A stretch of DNA of 44,468 nt from Listeria ilorinensis (lineage in GTDB: Bacteria > Bacillota > Bacilli > Lactobacillales > Listeriaceae), in contig NZ_CAJYCN010000020.1 in NCBI RefSeq assembly GCF_913566895.1, positions 1 to 44,468 of the forward strand, read 5' to 3'. Below the pieces are notes generated by a model. It ran no database searches. It was given only the letters and a program-made list of their open reading frames with translations, and had not been told where the DNA came from. Below, in pieces: positions 17,839 to 26,853 of the stretch (its first letter is position 1; the number at the start of each line of letters is the position of its first letter). Position numbers and translations under genes: made by a program.

Positions 17839-18045
17839 AGTTGTTTCAAAAAGAGTATGAAAACAAATCTAAAAATGATTTTATCAGCGGTTAATGAATC
17901 TGGATTAATAATGATTGTATAAATTCTAAAAAAGTTCAAAAAAAACCATGTTATTATTCCTTTTTTACAGGTTGTGTATCTTCCGTTTATTGTATCTTAT
18001 AAATACAAAAAGAAAATCTTCTAAAGAAAAGGACAAGAGAAATTA

Positions 18046-18642
18046 ATGAATGATATACAGGCGTTATATGATTTCAGAAATGTTCATGTGGAATTTCAAC
18101 CAGCTAACCTTTTTAATACGGGAATGAAAGAACTTCAAGTGAAAACAAAAATTTTGCCTAAGGGATCAACTATCATAAAAGAGGAAATACACTATCAACA
18201 TATTTATTATATAAAAAAAGGAATCATCTCTGTTGAGAAGCAGGGGGACATTTACACCTTTCTTCCAAATGAAAATTTTGTTGGTTTAAATGGATTGATG
18301 AACCATCAAAAACCCTTTTTTTCATTCATTGCTTTTACAGAAACAGAAGTTGTGATTTTTGAACGAACGGAAGTAGAGAACTATATTAAAAAAATGCAGG
18401 AAGGTTGGTTATTTCTCTATGTACAGGAGCAGCGTTTTCGCGATAATATTCATGAATGTTATATCTTTAGGCGAGAGAAAGGGATAAGAAAGGTCGAGAA
18501 GGCCATAGCTTTTATTGATAAAATTTTCCCTGCCCACCCTAATAAACCTTTACCGCCTGAAATTTTATATAAGGAATTTTCCCGATTTGTGGGGATCAAA
18601 GAGAATAATATACAAAAAATTCTTAAAAAATTATATAAATAG
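18046..18642 (+). CDS. Crp-like regulator with a divergent C terminus
   Basis: The 198-residue product shows a cyclic-nucleotide-binding-like beta roll at about 30-110 (HIYYIKKGIISVEKQGDIYTFLP) and a long helix. A compact C-terminal part (about 150-198) could be a reduced helix-turn-helix (FSRFVGIKENNIQKILKKLYK). The winged part seen in Crp and PrfA seems missing, and no nucleotide-contact arginine is evident. It is followed by a second Crp-like gene after 37 bases and then by a large surface-protein gene, so it may control that protein. DNA binding is inferred. Confidence 0.75.
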   Translation: MNDIQALYDFRNVHVEFQPANLFNTGMKELQVKTKILPKGSTIIKEEIHYQHIYYIKKGIISVEKQGDIYTFLPNENFVGLNGLMNHQKPFFSFIAFTETEVVIFERTEVENYIKKMQEGWLFLYVQEQRFRDNIHECYIFRREKGIRKVEKAIAFIDKIFPAHPNKPLPPEILYKEFSRFVGIKENNIQKILKKLYK

Positions 18643-18679
18643 TTTTAATATTACTAATTTATTATGAGGAGGGGTTTCT

Positions 18680-19390
18680 ATGTCTGGAGAATTATGTGCA
18701 TATGAAAAGGTGTGGGGTTCCATGATGCGAAATGAATTTTTTCACTCCTTAATGGCAGAAAAATCTTTGCGTATTAAAACAAGGACAAGCAAGAAGAGAG
18801 AAACACTGAATGATGATCCTGACTTTAACCAAAATATTTACTATGTGAAGGAAGGATTGGTCATTGCGACTTATGAAAATAGGGCAACACATTGCTTTAT
18901 TCCAGGAGAATTTATTGATTTAAGTTATTTACTCATTGGAGAGGAATATCCATATCTTTGTGAAGTGAAGCAAAATTCTCAGATTGTCGTTTTTAAAAAG
19001 GCACAATTAATCGATTTGATGGTTGAAAAAGACTCAGCTGATTTCTTTGTGCAACAATCTTTAGAAAGCAATATGAACCATCTTTACGAACAGTATTATA
19101 TATTACAATCTGTTGCAGAAAATGATCTAGAAAAAGCGCTTAATCAATTTGCAAAACTATATGCAACGCCTCAAAAAGGATATATGGAATTCCCATTAGG
19201 TCTGAGCAAACAAGTTTTACAGGATTGTTTTTATATAAGTAAAAATTTGTTTGCCAAACTGCAAGAGAATATTCCTTTAGAAATTGTTTGGAAAGATGGC
19301 AGAAAAAGTGCTCTACAAGTAGAGTATAACGGGTCTGATAAGAGCAAAGAGACGTGGTTTGAAAATCAAGCAAACCCTTTTCTTAAATAA
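18680..19390 (+). CDS. Second Crp-like regulator, divergent
   Basis: The 236-residue product has the same general layout as the gene before it: a beta-roll-like sensor domain (about 40-125, IYYVKEGLVIATYENR and CFIPGEFIDLSYLL) and a helical segment. Its C-terminal region (about 160-215, with FPLGLSKQVLQDCFYISKNL) would be the DNA-binding part. It departs strongly from the Crp consensus. The Shine-Dalgarno AGGAGGGG is strong. Two adjacent and dissimilar Crp-like genes ahead of one surface protein suggest a dedicated two-protein switch. This is a guess from context, and the family call for this gene is tentative. Confidence 0.65.
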   Translation: MSGELCAYEKVWGSMMRNEFFHSLMAEKSLRIKTRTSKKRETLNDDPDFNQNIYYVKEGLVIATYENRATHCFIPGEFIDLSYLLIGEEYPYLCEVKQNSQIVVFKKAQLIDLMVEKDSADFFVQQSLESNMNHLYEQYYILQSVAENDLEKALNQFAKLYATPQKGYMEFPLGLSKQVLQDCFYISKNLFAKLQENIPLEIVWKDGRKSALQVEYNGSDKSKETWFENQANPFLK

Positions 19391-19445
19391 TATGGTTAGG
19401 AGGATTTAAAGGTATACACACATAAATTAAACAAAAAGGAGATCG

Positions 19446-19460
19446 ATGAAAAGATTATGA
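19446..19460 (+). other. Four-codon mini-ORF overlapping the surface-protein start
   Basis: AAAAAGGAG (19433-19441) is close to ATG 19446, which opens M-K-R-L-stop. The TGA (19458-19460) overlaps ATG 19457 of the large surface-protein gene in the ATGA arrangement typical of translational coupling. The main ATG lies about 15 bases from that Shine-Dalgarno, which is longer than usual. Confidence 0.4.
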
Positions 19461-22180
19461 AGAAAAATGTGAAAAAAATCTTAGTGGGGCTTTTGACTTT
19501 TAATGTTCTAGCTTCAGCGCCTCTGACTGCTATTTCAGTAAATGCAGAGGAAGTACAATCCAGCACTTCAGAAAAAAGTAATAAATTAAATGCTAGTGCA
19601 GCAACGAATTTGATTCAAAATAGTGCACTTTCATTTAATCCTAACACAAATTCCTTTGCTAATTGGTACTATTATCGGGCAGACACGAATCAGGTTATTC
19701 CGGGGAGTGCTTATTTTAGGCAGACCAATGTAAGTAGCGATGTAATGACCGACCCCTATTTTTTCTGGAGTAATGATAGATCTAATGTGGCATACAATGG
19801 TGTCATGAAAGATGGCAACCGTTACGTTTATTTAAGCGGTTATTATCCTAAATTCACAGGAACTTATAATTCTTTGTTCTATGTCACGCAAAAAATTCCA
19901 ACTATTCCAGGAGCGAAATATAAATTTTCAGCTAAAGTAACGGCGGAAGATAATGATTCTTATGGAATAAATTCTAAAGTTTCTATTTCAAATAATAATT
20001 CATTTACTGATATCATTCGTTCTCAAGCTGTCAGTTCTCCTTCAATAGGCGAATATAAATCTGTAGAATTTGAATTCACTGCTAAAAGTTCTGAAACATA
20101 TGTAGGATTAGGTAATACAAATTCAAATGGAGCACTATCTAAAATATATTACGGAGTACCAAGCGTCACACGTATACTGGATGCTCCTAAGATGTCTTCT
20201 GTCACAACTAAAAGTACGAGTGTAGATGTAACAGGTGAACCAGGCGCTAAAATTACAGTTTACTTACCTAATGGTAGTCGAACTTTCAAAGCAGCTGATT
20301 CAAATGGGAAAGTAACGTTATCTATTCCAAATCAAGAAGCAGGCGCTGAAATCAAGGCCACTCAAGAAATCAGTGGTAGTGAAGAAAGCGAAGCTGCAAG
20401 TACGATCGTTGGCTTAGAGGCCCCAACTTTATCAAGTGCTAATGAACAAACAACATCAATAACTGTCAAAGGCGATCCAGGAGCAAATATCACGCTCATG
20501 CTCCCAGACGGGTTGCGTATAGTCAAGACAGCAAATGCTCAAGGTGAGGCGACTTTTGCAGTATCTAACTTAGTGGCAGGTGATGTTATTAAAGCAATTC
20601 AATCATTAAATGGGCAAACAAGTGGAGAAGGTTTTACGATTGTTCAAGCACTTCCGATTGAGGCACCCAATCTGTCAGCAATGACAACCGATGATACGAC
20701 AATTACAGCAACTGGCAAACCAGGGGCACGTATGACAATTATCATGCCTGATGGTTCAGATGTTAGTAAGGTAGCAGATGCTGATGGAAAAGCCGCTTTT
20801 AATATTGGTAAGCAAAAATTCGGTACGATTATTAAAGCTGTGCAAACACTAAACGGCGAAACAAGTCCAGAAACTTCCATTACAGTCACACAAGGTGAAG
20901 TGGCGGCTCCAACAATTGATGAGGTTACAACCAAGGATACGATTGTAAAAGGAACAGGGATTGCAGGAGCTACTGTTACAGTCAAAGCGGATAACAAAAC
21001 TTACACTGGAACTGTAGGTGCAGATGGTAATTACAGCATCAAAATTCCTGCACAAGTTGAGGGCACAGTTATTACAGTGACACAGGAACAAAATGGTGTT
21101 ACAAGTAACGCAGTTTCTACTACTGTCACAAAAGCTGCACAAGAATCTACATTGACAGCGAATGACTTTATACTTGGCTCTGATAGTTATATCAAAGGAA
21201 CCTATACTGGCGATGTTGCAAAACTTGCGATTGAAGTAAATGGTACTTTACAGCAAAAAATTAATGCAACAGGCTCTCCTTATCAGTATTATGCCAAAGG
21301 AAAAGTGACTGCACCAACGGATCAAGTCTATGTAATCAGTTATGATGCTGATGGAAATCAATTACAGAAAGTGAAAGTCAATGTGTTCAGCAATACAGCA
21401 GGTCAAATGACACCAAATACCTATTATCTTGGAAAAGATAATTATGTTACAGGGACACTTTCAGGAGATATTGTGAAATTCAGTCTTACAGTAAACGGTG
21501 TGGAATACAACAAAATCAATGTAACGACTGCGCCAACATTTAAATACTATGCAAACAGTCTGATCAAAAATACAACAGATGTAGTTAAGGTCAACGGTTA
21601 TGATGCTTATGGCAACCTGCTGGACAGTAAGCCTGTAACCGTTACTAAATATCAAGGAAATGCAGGTACGATTACTTCTGCAGATACATTTAAACTTGGC
21701 AAAGACAGCTATGTAACGGGGACTTATACAGGAGATATTGCTAAAGTAGAATTGCAAGTCAATGGTGTTGCTAAACAGCGTATTAATGTGTCAGATGGCA
21801 CAATCAAGTATTATGCAAAAGATAAAATTACCACTTCAACAGATGTAGTTAAACTGGTTGGTTATAATTCTGAAGGGATTGCAATTAGCGCAAAAAATGT
21901 GCCGGTTTCGGTAGCAAGCGGTAGTGTTACTGCAAATCCATTCGTCATTGGAACAGACAGCTATGTAAAAGGAACCTTTACAGGAGATGTGGCAAAAATT
22001 AGTTTGACTGTAAATGGTGTGAAATATTCAACAATCAGTGTTCCAACTTCAGGTTCTGATTATCAGTATTATGCAAAAACACTGATTAAAAATGAAAATG
22101 ATAAGGTGGTTTTAACTGCGTATGATGCGGTTGGCGGTGTTTTGGATACAAAAACGGTTTCTGTAAGTAAGAAATCTTGA
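19457..22180 (+). CDS. Secreted multi-Ig-repeat surface protein
   Basis: The 907-residue protein has a 30-residue signal peptide ending ISVNA. A beta-rich N-terminal domain (about 50-240) resembles carbohydrate-binding modules. Four bacterial Ig-like repeats of about 80 residues start near 242, 320, 400 and 481 (AP-x-L/M/I then G-x-x-G-A motifs such as VTGEPGAKITVYLPNG). Four repeats of a second type, about 85 residues each, start near 563, 648, 736 and 822 (G-x-D-S-Y-V-x-G-T-x-x-G-D and YYA-K motifs). It ends without LPXTG, membrane anchor, GW or LysM module, so it is either released or held non-covalently. The two Crp-like genes upstream are probably co-transcribed. A decayed ninth repeat lies downstream, so the original protein may have been longer. 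Confidence 0.88.
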   Translation: MKKNVKKILVGLLTFNVLASAPLTAISVNAEEVQSSTSEKSNKLNASAATNLIQNSALSFNPNTNSFANWYYYRADTNQVIPGSAYFRQTNVSSDVMTDPYFFWSNDRSNVAYNGVMKDGNRYVYLSGYYPKFTGTYNSLFYVTQKIPTIPGAKYKFSAKVTAEDNDSYGINSKVSISNNNSFTDIIRSQAVSSPSIGEYKSVEFEFTAKSSETYVGLGNTNSNGALSKIYYGVPSVTRILDAPKMSSVTTKSTSVDVTGEPGAKITVYLPNGSRTFKAADSNGKVTLSIPNQEAGAEIKATQEISGSEESEAASTIVGLEAPTLSSANEQTTSITVKGDPGANITLMLPDGLRIVKTANAQGEATFAVSNLVAGDVIKAIQSLNGQTSGEGFTIVQALPIEAPNLSAMTTDDTTITATGKPGARMTIIMPDGSDVSKVADADGKAAFNIGKQKFGTIIKAVQTLNGETSPETSITVTQGEVAAPTIDEVTTKDTIVKGTGIAGATVTVKADNKTYTGTVGADGNYSIKIPAQVEGTVITVTQEQNGVTSNAVSTTVTKAAQESTLTANDFILGSDSYIKGTYTGDVAKLAIEVNGTLQQKINATGSPYQYYAKGKVTAPTDQVYVISYDADGNQLQKVKVNVFSNTAGQMTPNTYYLGKDNYVTGTLSGDIVKFSLTVNGVEYNKINVTTAPTFKYYANSLIKNTTDVVKVNGYDAYGNLLDSKPVTVTKYQGNAGTITSADTFKLGKDSYVTGTYTGDIAKVELQVNGVAKQRINVSDGTIKYYAKDKITTSTDVVKLVGYNSEGIAISAKNVPVSVASGSVTANPFVIGTDSYVKGTFTGDVAKISLTVNGVKYSTISVPTSGSDYQYYAKTLIKNENDKVVLTAYDAVGGVLDTKTVSVSKKS

Positions 22181-22262
22181 GGATAAGCACAACAGTGACA
22201 TCACAGGGTTATGAGATCAGCACTGACTTACCACAATGAAAAGTGCAGGAAAGCCATAAACC

Positions 22263-22370
22263 ATCTGGTGCTACTTTATTCCGGCAACAGACCACAAGAT
22301 GTATTATTATGCAGATTCACTAATCAGTAGTTTATCTGATAAGGGGAAAGTCATTGGACTAGAGAGCGGG
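22263..22370 (+). pseudogene. Decayed Ig-like repeat, remnant of a longer surface protein
   Basis: After the stop of the 907-residue protein, another frame reads FIPATDHKMYYYADSLI followed by SSLSDKGKVIGLE. This matches the end of the type-2 repeats (ISVPTSGSDYQYYAKTLI, then a D-K-V pattern). Several stop codons precede it in that frame. It is best explained as a further repeat that has been truncated or mutated out of frame. Confidence 0.6.
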
Positions 22371-22417
22371 AAATGCCACTATTTCAACAATTGTTGGGAT
22401 GATCGAATAATAAAATG

Positions 22418-22446
22418 GGAGGGGGATGAGCGCTCCCCCTCTTTTT
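22418..22446 (+). terminator. Terminator before the lipoprotein gene
   Basis: The perfect 8-bp stem GAGGGGGA/TCCCCCTC, with a 7-nt loop, is followed by T-rich sequence. It closes the surface-protein unit after the decayed repeat. Confidence 0.9.
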
Positions 22447-22475
22447 ATAAGTATGGAAATGAGGACTATGTAGAA

Positions 22476-22943
22476 ATGAAAAAATGGATGATTACGTCAA
22501 TATTGATTACAGCACTATTACTGACAGCTGCCTGCAGCGATGATTCATCAAAAGCAAAGAAAGATAAAGTGACAACAAATAAAGAAGAAGTAACTTATAA
22601 AACAAAAACAGTAAATAATATCGATATGAAGATTAATCAAATCAAAACTACTGAAAGTACAAAAGAAAAAATCAATATGGTCAGCATTGAAATGACATTT
22701 GTCAACAATGATAATTCGACTGTGGGCGTTGGTGCTGCTGATTTTAAAATTAAATCCGGTGATAAAACCTATACGGTATACCCACAAGGAAATAATTTTG
22801 GTGATGAGATTGAACCGAGTAAAGAATTGACCGGGAAAGCATTTTTTGAACTACCTGAAACAATAAAAAAAGGCACACTTGTCTACGCGCCTTCAGAGGA
22901 TGAACTGGCAAGCTGGTCGATTACGATTCCAGATGCCGAGTAA
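22476..22943 (+). CDS. Lipoprotein with a DUF4352-like Ig domain
   Basis: The 155-residue protein has a lipoprotein signal peptide with lipobox LTAAC (Cys at about residue 19), a lysine-rich linker and a beta-sandwich domain (about 45-155). The domain's pattern VSIEMTFVNNDNSTVGVGAADFKI and the closing W-S-I-T-I fit DUF4352 telokin-like domains of Gram-positive lipoproteins. It should sit on the outer face of the membrane. ATG 22476 is chosen because the signal peptide starts there, with GAGGA ten bases upstream. Reading further upstream would enter the decayed repeat and a terminator. It precedes the polysaccharide operon by 30 bases and may be co-transcribed; its role is unknown. Confidence 0.82.
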   Translation: MKKWMITSILITALLLTAACSDDSSKAKKDKVTTNKEEVTYKTKTVNNIDMKINQIKTTESTKEKINMVSIEMTFVNNDNSTVGVGAADFKIKSGDKTYTVYPQGNNFGDEIEPSKELTGKAFFELPETIKKGTLVYAPSEDELASWSITIPDAE

Positions 22944-22973
22944 ATTTTAAAACTCAGAAAGGATTGTCATACA

Positions 22974-24257
22974 TTGAAAATAGTGATTATTGGGTTAGGA
23001 TACATTGGTCTTCCAACAGCTATCATGTTTGCTAATCATGGGCAAGATGTCGTTGGGGTTGATGTGAATGAACAAGTTATCAAAGAATTGAACACCGGGA
23101 AAATACACATTGAAGAGCCGGGGCTGCAAGCGGAGTTAGATAAAGCTCTAAGCAGTCAATCGTTTAGAGCGGAAATGATTGTAGAACCAGCAGATGCTTT
23201 TATCATCTCTGTTCCGACACCCAATCATAATGATCGTTTAAAATCATGTGATCTAAGTTATGTGCAGTCAGCAGTTACAAGCATTCTTCCAGTTTTGCGG
23301 AAAGGAAATACGGTCATTATCGAGTCAACGATTGCCCCGAGATCAACTGAAGATCATATTTTGCCACTGATTGAAAGTACGGGTCTTGTTGTGGGTAAAG
23401 ATGTATTTCTTGTTCACTGTCCGGAACGTGTGCTACCTGGTCAGATTATTTATGAGCTGATTCATAATAATCGAATTATTGGTGGTGTCACTCCGGCCTG
23501 TACACAAGCTGGAAAGCGCGTTTATAGCACATTTGTACAGGGAGAACTCATCGAATCTGCTGCATCTACTGCGGAAATGTCAAAACTGATTGAAAATACG
23601 TATCGGGATGTGAATATTGCGCTTACTAATGAGCTCGTGCGCATTTCAGCTCGGTTGGGTATTGATGCGCTTGATGTGATTAATATGGCGAATAAGCATC
23701 CGCGTGTTAATTTACTTCAACCAGGACCAGGTGTTGGCGGACATTGTTTGGCAGTGGATCCTTATTTTATCGCTGCAGAAGCACCGAAAGAATCTCAACT
23801 GATTCAACGCGCGCGTCATATCAATACAACAATGCCAGATTTTATTGTTGACCAAACTGTCGCGCTGCTAGAAAAAATTCAAGGGAAAAAAATCGCAGTA
23901 TTTGGTTTGACATATAAAGGAGATATTGATGATATTCGGGAAAGTCCAGCGCTAGAGATTTATTATAAATTGTTTGCAATGCCTCAATTCGAGGTGGTAG
24001 CTTATGATCCGCATGTGAGAGCATCATTTGTTGAAACGGATATGAAAAAGGCTACGATGGATGCCGATCTTATTTTGATACTCGTGGATCATTCCGAGTT
24101 TCGAATACTGGCAGCTAAAGACTTTGATAATATGTATCAGCAAGCATTTTTAGATACGAGGAATATTATGACGCGATGTAAGGATGAGAAAAATTACTAT
24201 AATCTAGGTAATCTTTCAAAAATAACAGGCACTCATCAGGTCAATGTGACAGCTTAA
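22974..24257 (+). CDS. UDP-N-acetyl-D-mannosamine dehydrogenase-like enzyme (WecC type)
   Basis: The 427-residue protein is a nucleotide-sugar dehydrogenase: Rossmann motif GLGYIGLPTA at residues 7-16, TIAPRST, the WecC-type stretch HCPERVLPG, the helical core with NTYRDVNIAL, and catalytic C258 in GGHCLAVDPYF. WecC oxidises UDP-ManNAc to UDP-ManNAcA with two NAD+. Choosing this over UDP-glucose or UDP-GlcNAc dehydrogenase rests on the ERVLPG stretch and is fairly secure. A 2-epimerase to supply UDP-ManNAc is not in the window. The start is TTG with AGAAAGGA ten bases upstream. It is the first enzyme gene of the polysaccharide operon. Confidence 0.88.
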   Translation: MKIVIIGLGYIGLPTAIMFANHGQDVVGVDVNEQVIKELNTGKIHIEEPGLQAELDKALSSQSFRAEMIVEPADAFIISVPTPNHNDRLKSCDLSYVQSAVTSILPVLRKGNTVIIESTIAPRSTEDHILPLIESTGLVVGKDVFLVHCPERVLPGQIIYELIHNNRIIGGVTPACTQAGKRVYSTFVQGELIESAASTAEMSKLIENTYRDVNIALTNELVRISARLGIDALDVINMANKHPRVNLLQPGPGVGGHCLAVDPYFIAAEAPKESQLIQRARHINTTMPDFIVDQTVALLEKIQGKKIAVFGLTYKGDIDDIRESPALEIYYKLFAMPQFEVVAYDPHVRASFVETDMKKATMDADLILILVDHSEFRILAAKDFDNMYQQAFLDTRNIMTRCKDEKNYYNLGNLSKITGTHQVNVTA

Positions 24258-24302
24258 TTGATTACTTTTGTTGTAAAGAGTGTGAGTGACGAAGAAAAGT
24301 AG

Positions 24303-24314
24303 ATGATGAATTGA
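24303..24314 (+). other. Three-codon mini-ORF overlapping the first glycosyltransferase start
   Basis: ATG-ATG-AAT-TGA at 24303-24314 ends in a TGA that overlaps the TTG start (24311) of the glycosyltransferase gene. No strong Shine-Dalgarno is seen near either start. Confidence 0.25.
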
Positions 24315-25510
24315 AAAAAATACTGCTGATCTCTCAAAATTTTTATCCTGAAATTGGAAGTGCTGCAAATCGGATGAAGCAGTTATTTCTCTTGTTTAAA
24401 GAAAAGTTTGATGTGACCATGTATACAGCTATTCCGCATTATCCCAATCGTGGTATTTATGAACAGGAAAATTTAGAGGATGAGGGTATTGAGGCGGAAG
24501 CAGTTCATCGCATAAAGACTCGGGTAAATCAATATGAAACCAATATGTTCTTTCGCTTTCTTTTATATTTGGAAACGTTTTGTCGTTTTCTTTTTAAAAT
24601 AATCAGGACAAAAGAGCATTACGATGTGGTCTATGTATCAAGTCCACCAATTTCGATCGCCCTTGTCGGCTTGTTTGCTAAAAAAAAATTGAAAGCTAGA
24701 CTGATCATAGATATACGTGATTTATGGCCGGAATCATTTAAAGGTGTGGGGAAATGTAATTCACGTTTTTTTCTTTTTTTTGCCTACCGGCTTGAAAAAA
24801 CAATATACAGACATGCAGATGAAATTATTATAAATAGCGAGGGCTATGTAACTTATATAACTGATCGTGGGGGAAGTCCTGATAAAGTCACATTCGTTCC
24901 CAATTCCCTAACAATGGAAGAATTAACTTTTGGGAGTACAAAAAATCAAGGAATGAACCGACCGGCGACAGTCATTTACACCGGGAATGTCGGATTGGCT
25001 CAAGAGCTGGGCAGTTTTATTAGAATGGCTGCTTTTTTTCAAAGCAATCCACATGTGCGTTTTAAAATAATCGGCTATGGAATAAATTTTCAAAAGTTGA
25101 TTGACACAGTAGAAGAAAGCCATTTAACCAATGTGATTATTCAATCATCAGACACTAGAAAACAGGTGTTAAAGGAACTCGCTGAAGCTGATATTGCATT
25201 TATAGGGTTAAGTTCGCATGAGGTTTTTGAGAGGGTTATCCCTGGAAAAGTTATTGACTATATGGGTATGGGATTACCGATCATTGGTATAGCTTCGGGG
25301 TATTGCAAGGATATTATAAACAACTCCAGAACCGGTTTTATCTATGAGCAACATGAGGAAGATAAGTTGTATCAGCACTTAAGGATGTTGCTTGAAAACC
25401 ATATGCTATGGGATCATTTTCATCGGAATGCTCTACGTTATGCCAAAGATCATTATTACTGGTCTGAAAATTTTAAGCGAATTGAAAAAATAATTACGAC
25501 GTTTGAATGA
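24311..25510 (+). CDS. Glycosyltransferase family 4 (WcaI/WbuB-like)
   Basis: The 399-residue protein has a GT-B fold: an N-terminal Rossmann half (MKKILLISQNFYPEIGSAANR) and a C-terminal half with a nucleotide-sugar site. The site includes VIYTGNVGLAQELG around residue 218 and the glutamate-containing loop VFERVIPGKVIDYMGMGLP near 310. The stretch DIRDLWPES is typical of WcaI/WbuB-like enzymes. It should transfer a sugar onto the growing glycan at the inner membrane face. It starts with TTG and weak ribosome binding. It overlaps the region of the next gene's start (spacing 11 bases). Confidence 0.88.
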   Translation: MKKILLISQNFYPEIGSAANRMKQLFLLFKEKFDVTMYTAIPHYPNRGIYEQENLEDEGIEAEAVHRIKTRVNQYETNMFFRFLLYLETFCRFLFKIIRTKEHYDVVYVSSPPISIALVGLFAKKKLKARLIIDIRDLWPESFKGVGKCNSRFFLFFAYRLEKTIYRHADEIIINSEGYVTYITDRGGSPDKVTFVPNSLTMEELTFGSTKNQGMNRPATVIYTGNVGLAQELGSFIRMAAFFQSNPHVRFKIIGYGINFQKLIDTVEESHLTNVIIQSSDTRKQVLKELAEADIAFIGLSSHEVFERVIPGKVIDYMGMGLPIIGIASGYCKDIINNSRTGFIYEQHEEDKLYQHLRMLLENHMLWDHFHRNALRYAKDHYYWSENFKRIEKIITTFE

Positions 25511-25521
25511 GGAATAACCGG

Positions 25522-26841
25522 ATGACGAAAAGAATTGCAATGTTTGTTTGGAATTATTTTACTAATGATGCACGTGTTATGCGGGAATGTATGGCTCTGC
25601 AGGAAGCAGACTACCAAATTGATTTGATTGCCATACTTGATCCAACCGATTTGGCGCTTCCTCAAAAAGAAGAATTAACGGAAAATTTTACGGTTTATCG
25701 TGTGAAAAGCACCAGCCCTCGCTTTTTTACTCCCTTTATAAAATTAGGCAAGTATGTCAAAAGGCATCGGGCAAGCTGGCTTCTTTTAGGATTCATCTTT
25801 TTTATGCTTTTCGCGCGCTATCCTGTATGGCTATCATTGCTAGTGCTTTTGACGGTACTGCTTTCCCTTAAAAAAGTACGAGTCATTTTCAGGCGTGGGC
25901 TTATTTTGATAAGAATGGTTCGCCTCGGGTGTTCAAAAGATTATTGTATCTATCAAGCGAATGATCTGAATACTTTGCCACAGGGAGTACTATGTGCAAA
26001 ACTTTTTCGACGAGGACGCGGATTGATTTATGATTCGCATGAGGTACAAACAAGCAGAACAGGTTATAATAGTCCGCTTTATGGGATAAGCGAAAAAATT
26101 TTTTTGCGATTTGTTGATATTTGTATTCATGAAAATCATACTCGAGCGGCTTACATTGAAAAGCGCTATGGCTTTTATCCGCGAGTTGTGCATAATTATC
26201 CTGTTTTGGCTAAACCAGAAACGAGTACGAAGATCGATCTGCATCAACAGCTGGCTATTCCAAAAAATGAACCAATATTGCTCTATCAAGGTGGAATTCA
26301 AATAGGGCGAGGTTTGGATAAGCTGATTCGTGCAGCTTCTCTTTTTGATCGAGGCGTAGTAGTGCTAATTGGTGATGGGCGTATCAAAGCTGATTTGGAA
26401 CATCAGGTATCGGAAGCGGGACTGACAAAACGGATTCGATTTTTACCCAAGGTTCCCCTTCAGGAACTGCTTCATTATACACGAAATGCTTATTTGGGTT
26501 TTCAACTTTTAAATAATGTGTGCTTTAATCATTATTCAGCATCTTCTAATAAGCTATTTGAATATATCATGAGCGGTGTACCAGTGATTGGGAGCGATTT
26601 CCCTGAAATTCGCCAAGTCATCGTCAGGGAAAAAGTAGGGCTAGTTGTCAATTCGCATGACCCCAAAGAAATTGCGGCAGCGGTCAATCAGCTACTTGCT
26701 AGCCCTGATTTGCGTGAAGAGATGCATCAAAATTGTTTGCAAGCACGTGAAATCTATAATTGGAAGCGTGAAAAAAAGGTGTTTTTAGAAATATATGCAG
26801 AAATTGAGGATAAATATGCAGATAAAATTAAGGATGAATAA
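25522..26841 (+). CDS. Glycosyltransferase family 4 with an internal membrane hairpin
   Basis: The 439-residue protein has GT-B features: NYFTNDARVMRECMAL at the N terminus, YDSHEVQTSR in the acceptor domain and SNKLFEYIMSGVPVIGSDF near residue 345 in the donor domain. Between about residues 80 and 120 a strongly hydrophobic stretch (SWLLLGFIFFMLFARY and WLSLLVLLTVLLSL) could form two membrane segments. That would dock the enzyme at the membrane near its lipid-linked acceptor. ATG 25522 is preferred because GAGGA lies eight bases upstream; an ATG at 25507 overlaps the previous stop codon. It is the third gene of the operon. Confidence 0.87.
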   Translation: MTKRIAMFVWNYFTNDARVMRECMALQEADYQIDLIAILDPTDLALPQKEELTENFTVYRVKSTSPRFFTPFIKLGKYVKRHRASWLLLGFIFFMLFARYPVWLSLLVLLTVLLSLKKVRVIFRRGLILIRMVRLGCSKDYCIYQANDLNTLPQGVLCAKLFRRGRGLIYDSHEVQTSRTGYNSPLYGISEKIFLRFVDICIHENHTRAAYIEKRYGFYPRVVHNYPVLAKPETSTKIDLHQQLAIPKNEPILLYQGGIQIGRGLDKLIRAASLFDRGVVVLIGDGRIKADLEHQVSEAGLTKRIRFLPKVPLQELLHYTRNAYLGFQLLNNVCFNHYSASSNKLFEYIMSGVPVIGSDFPEIRQVIVREKVGLVVNSHDPKEIAAAVNQLLASPDLREEMHQNCLQAREIYNWKREKKVFLEIYAEIEDKYADKIKDE

Positions 26842-26853
26842 GGGTGACGCTGG

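Noticed and set aside
17891-17908. TTAAT-N8-ATTAA inverted repeat upstream of the Crp-like pair
   Set aside because: The arms are only AT bases in an AT-rich stretch, so chance is the simplest explanation.
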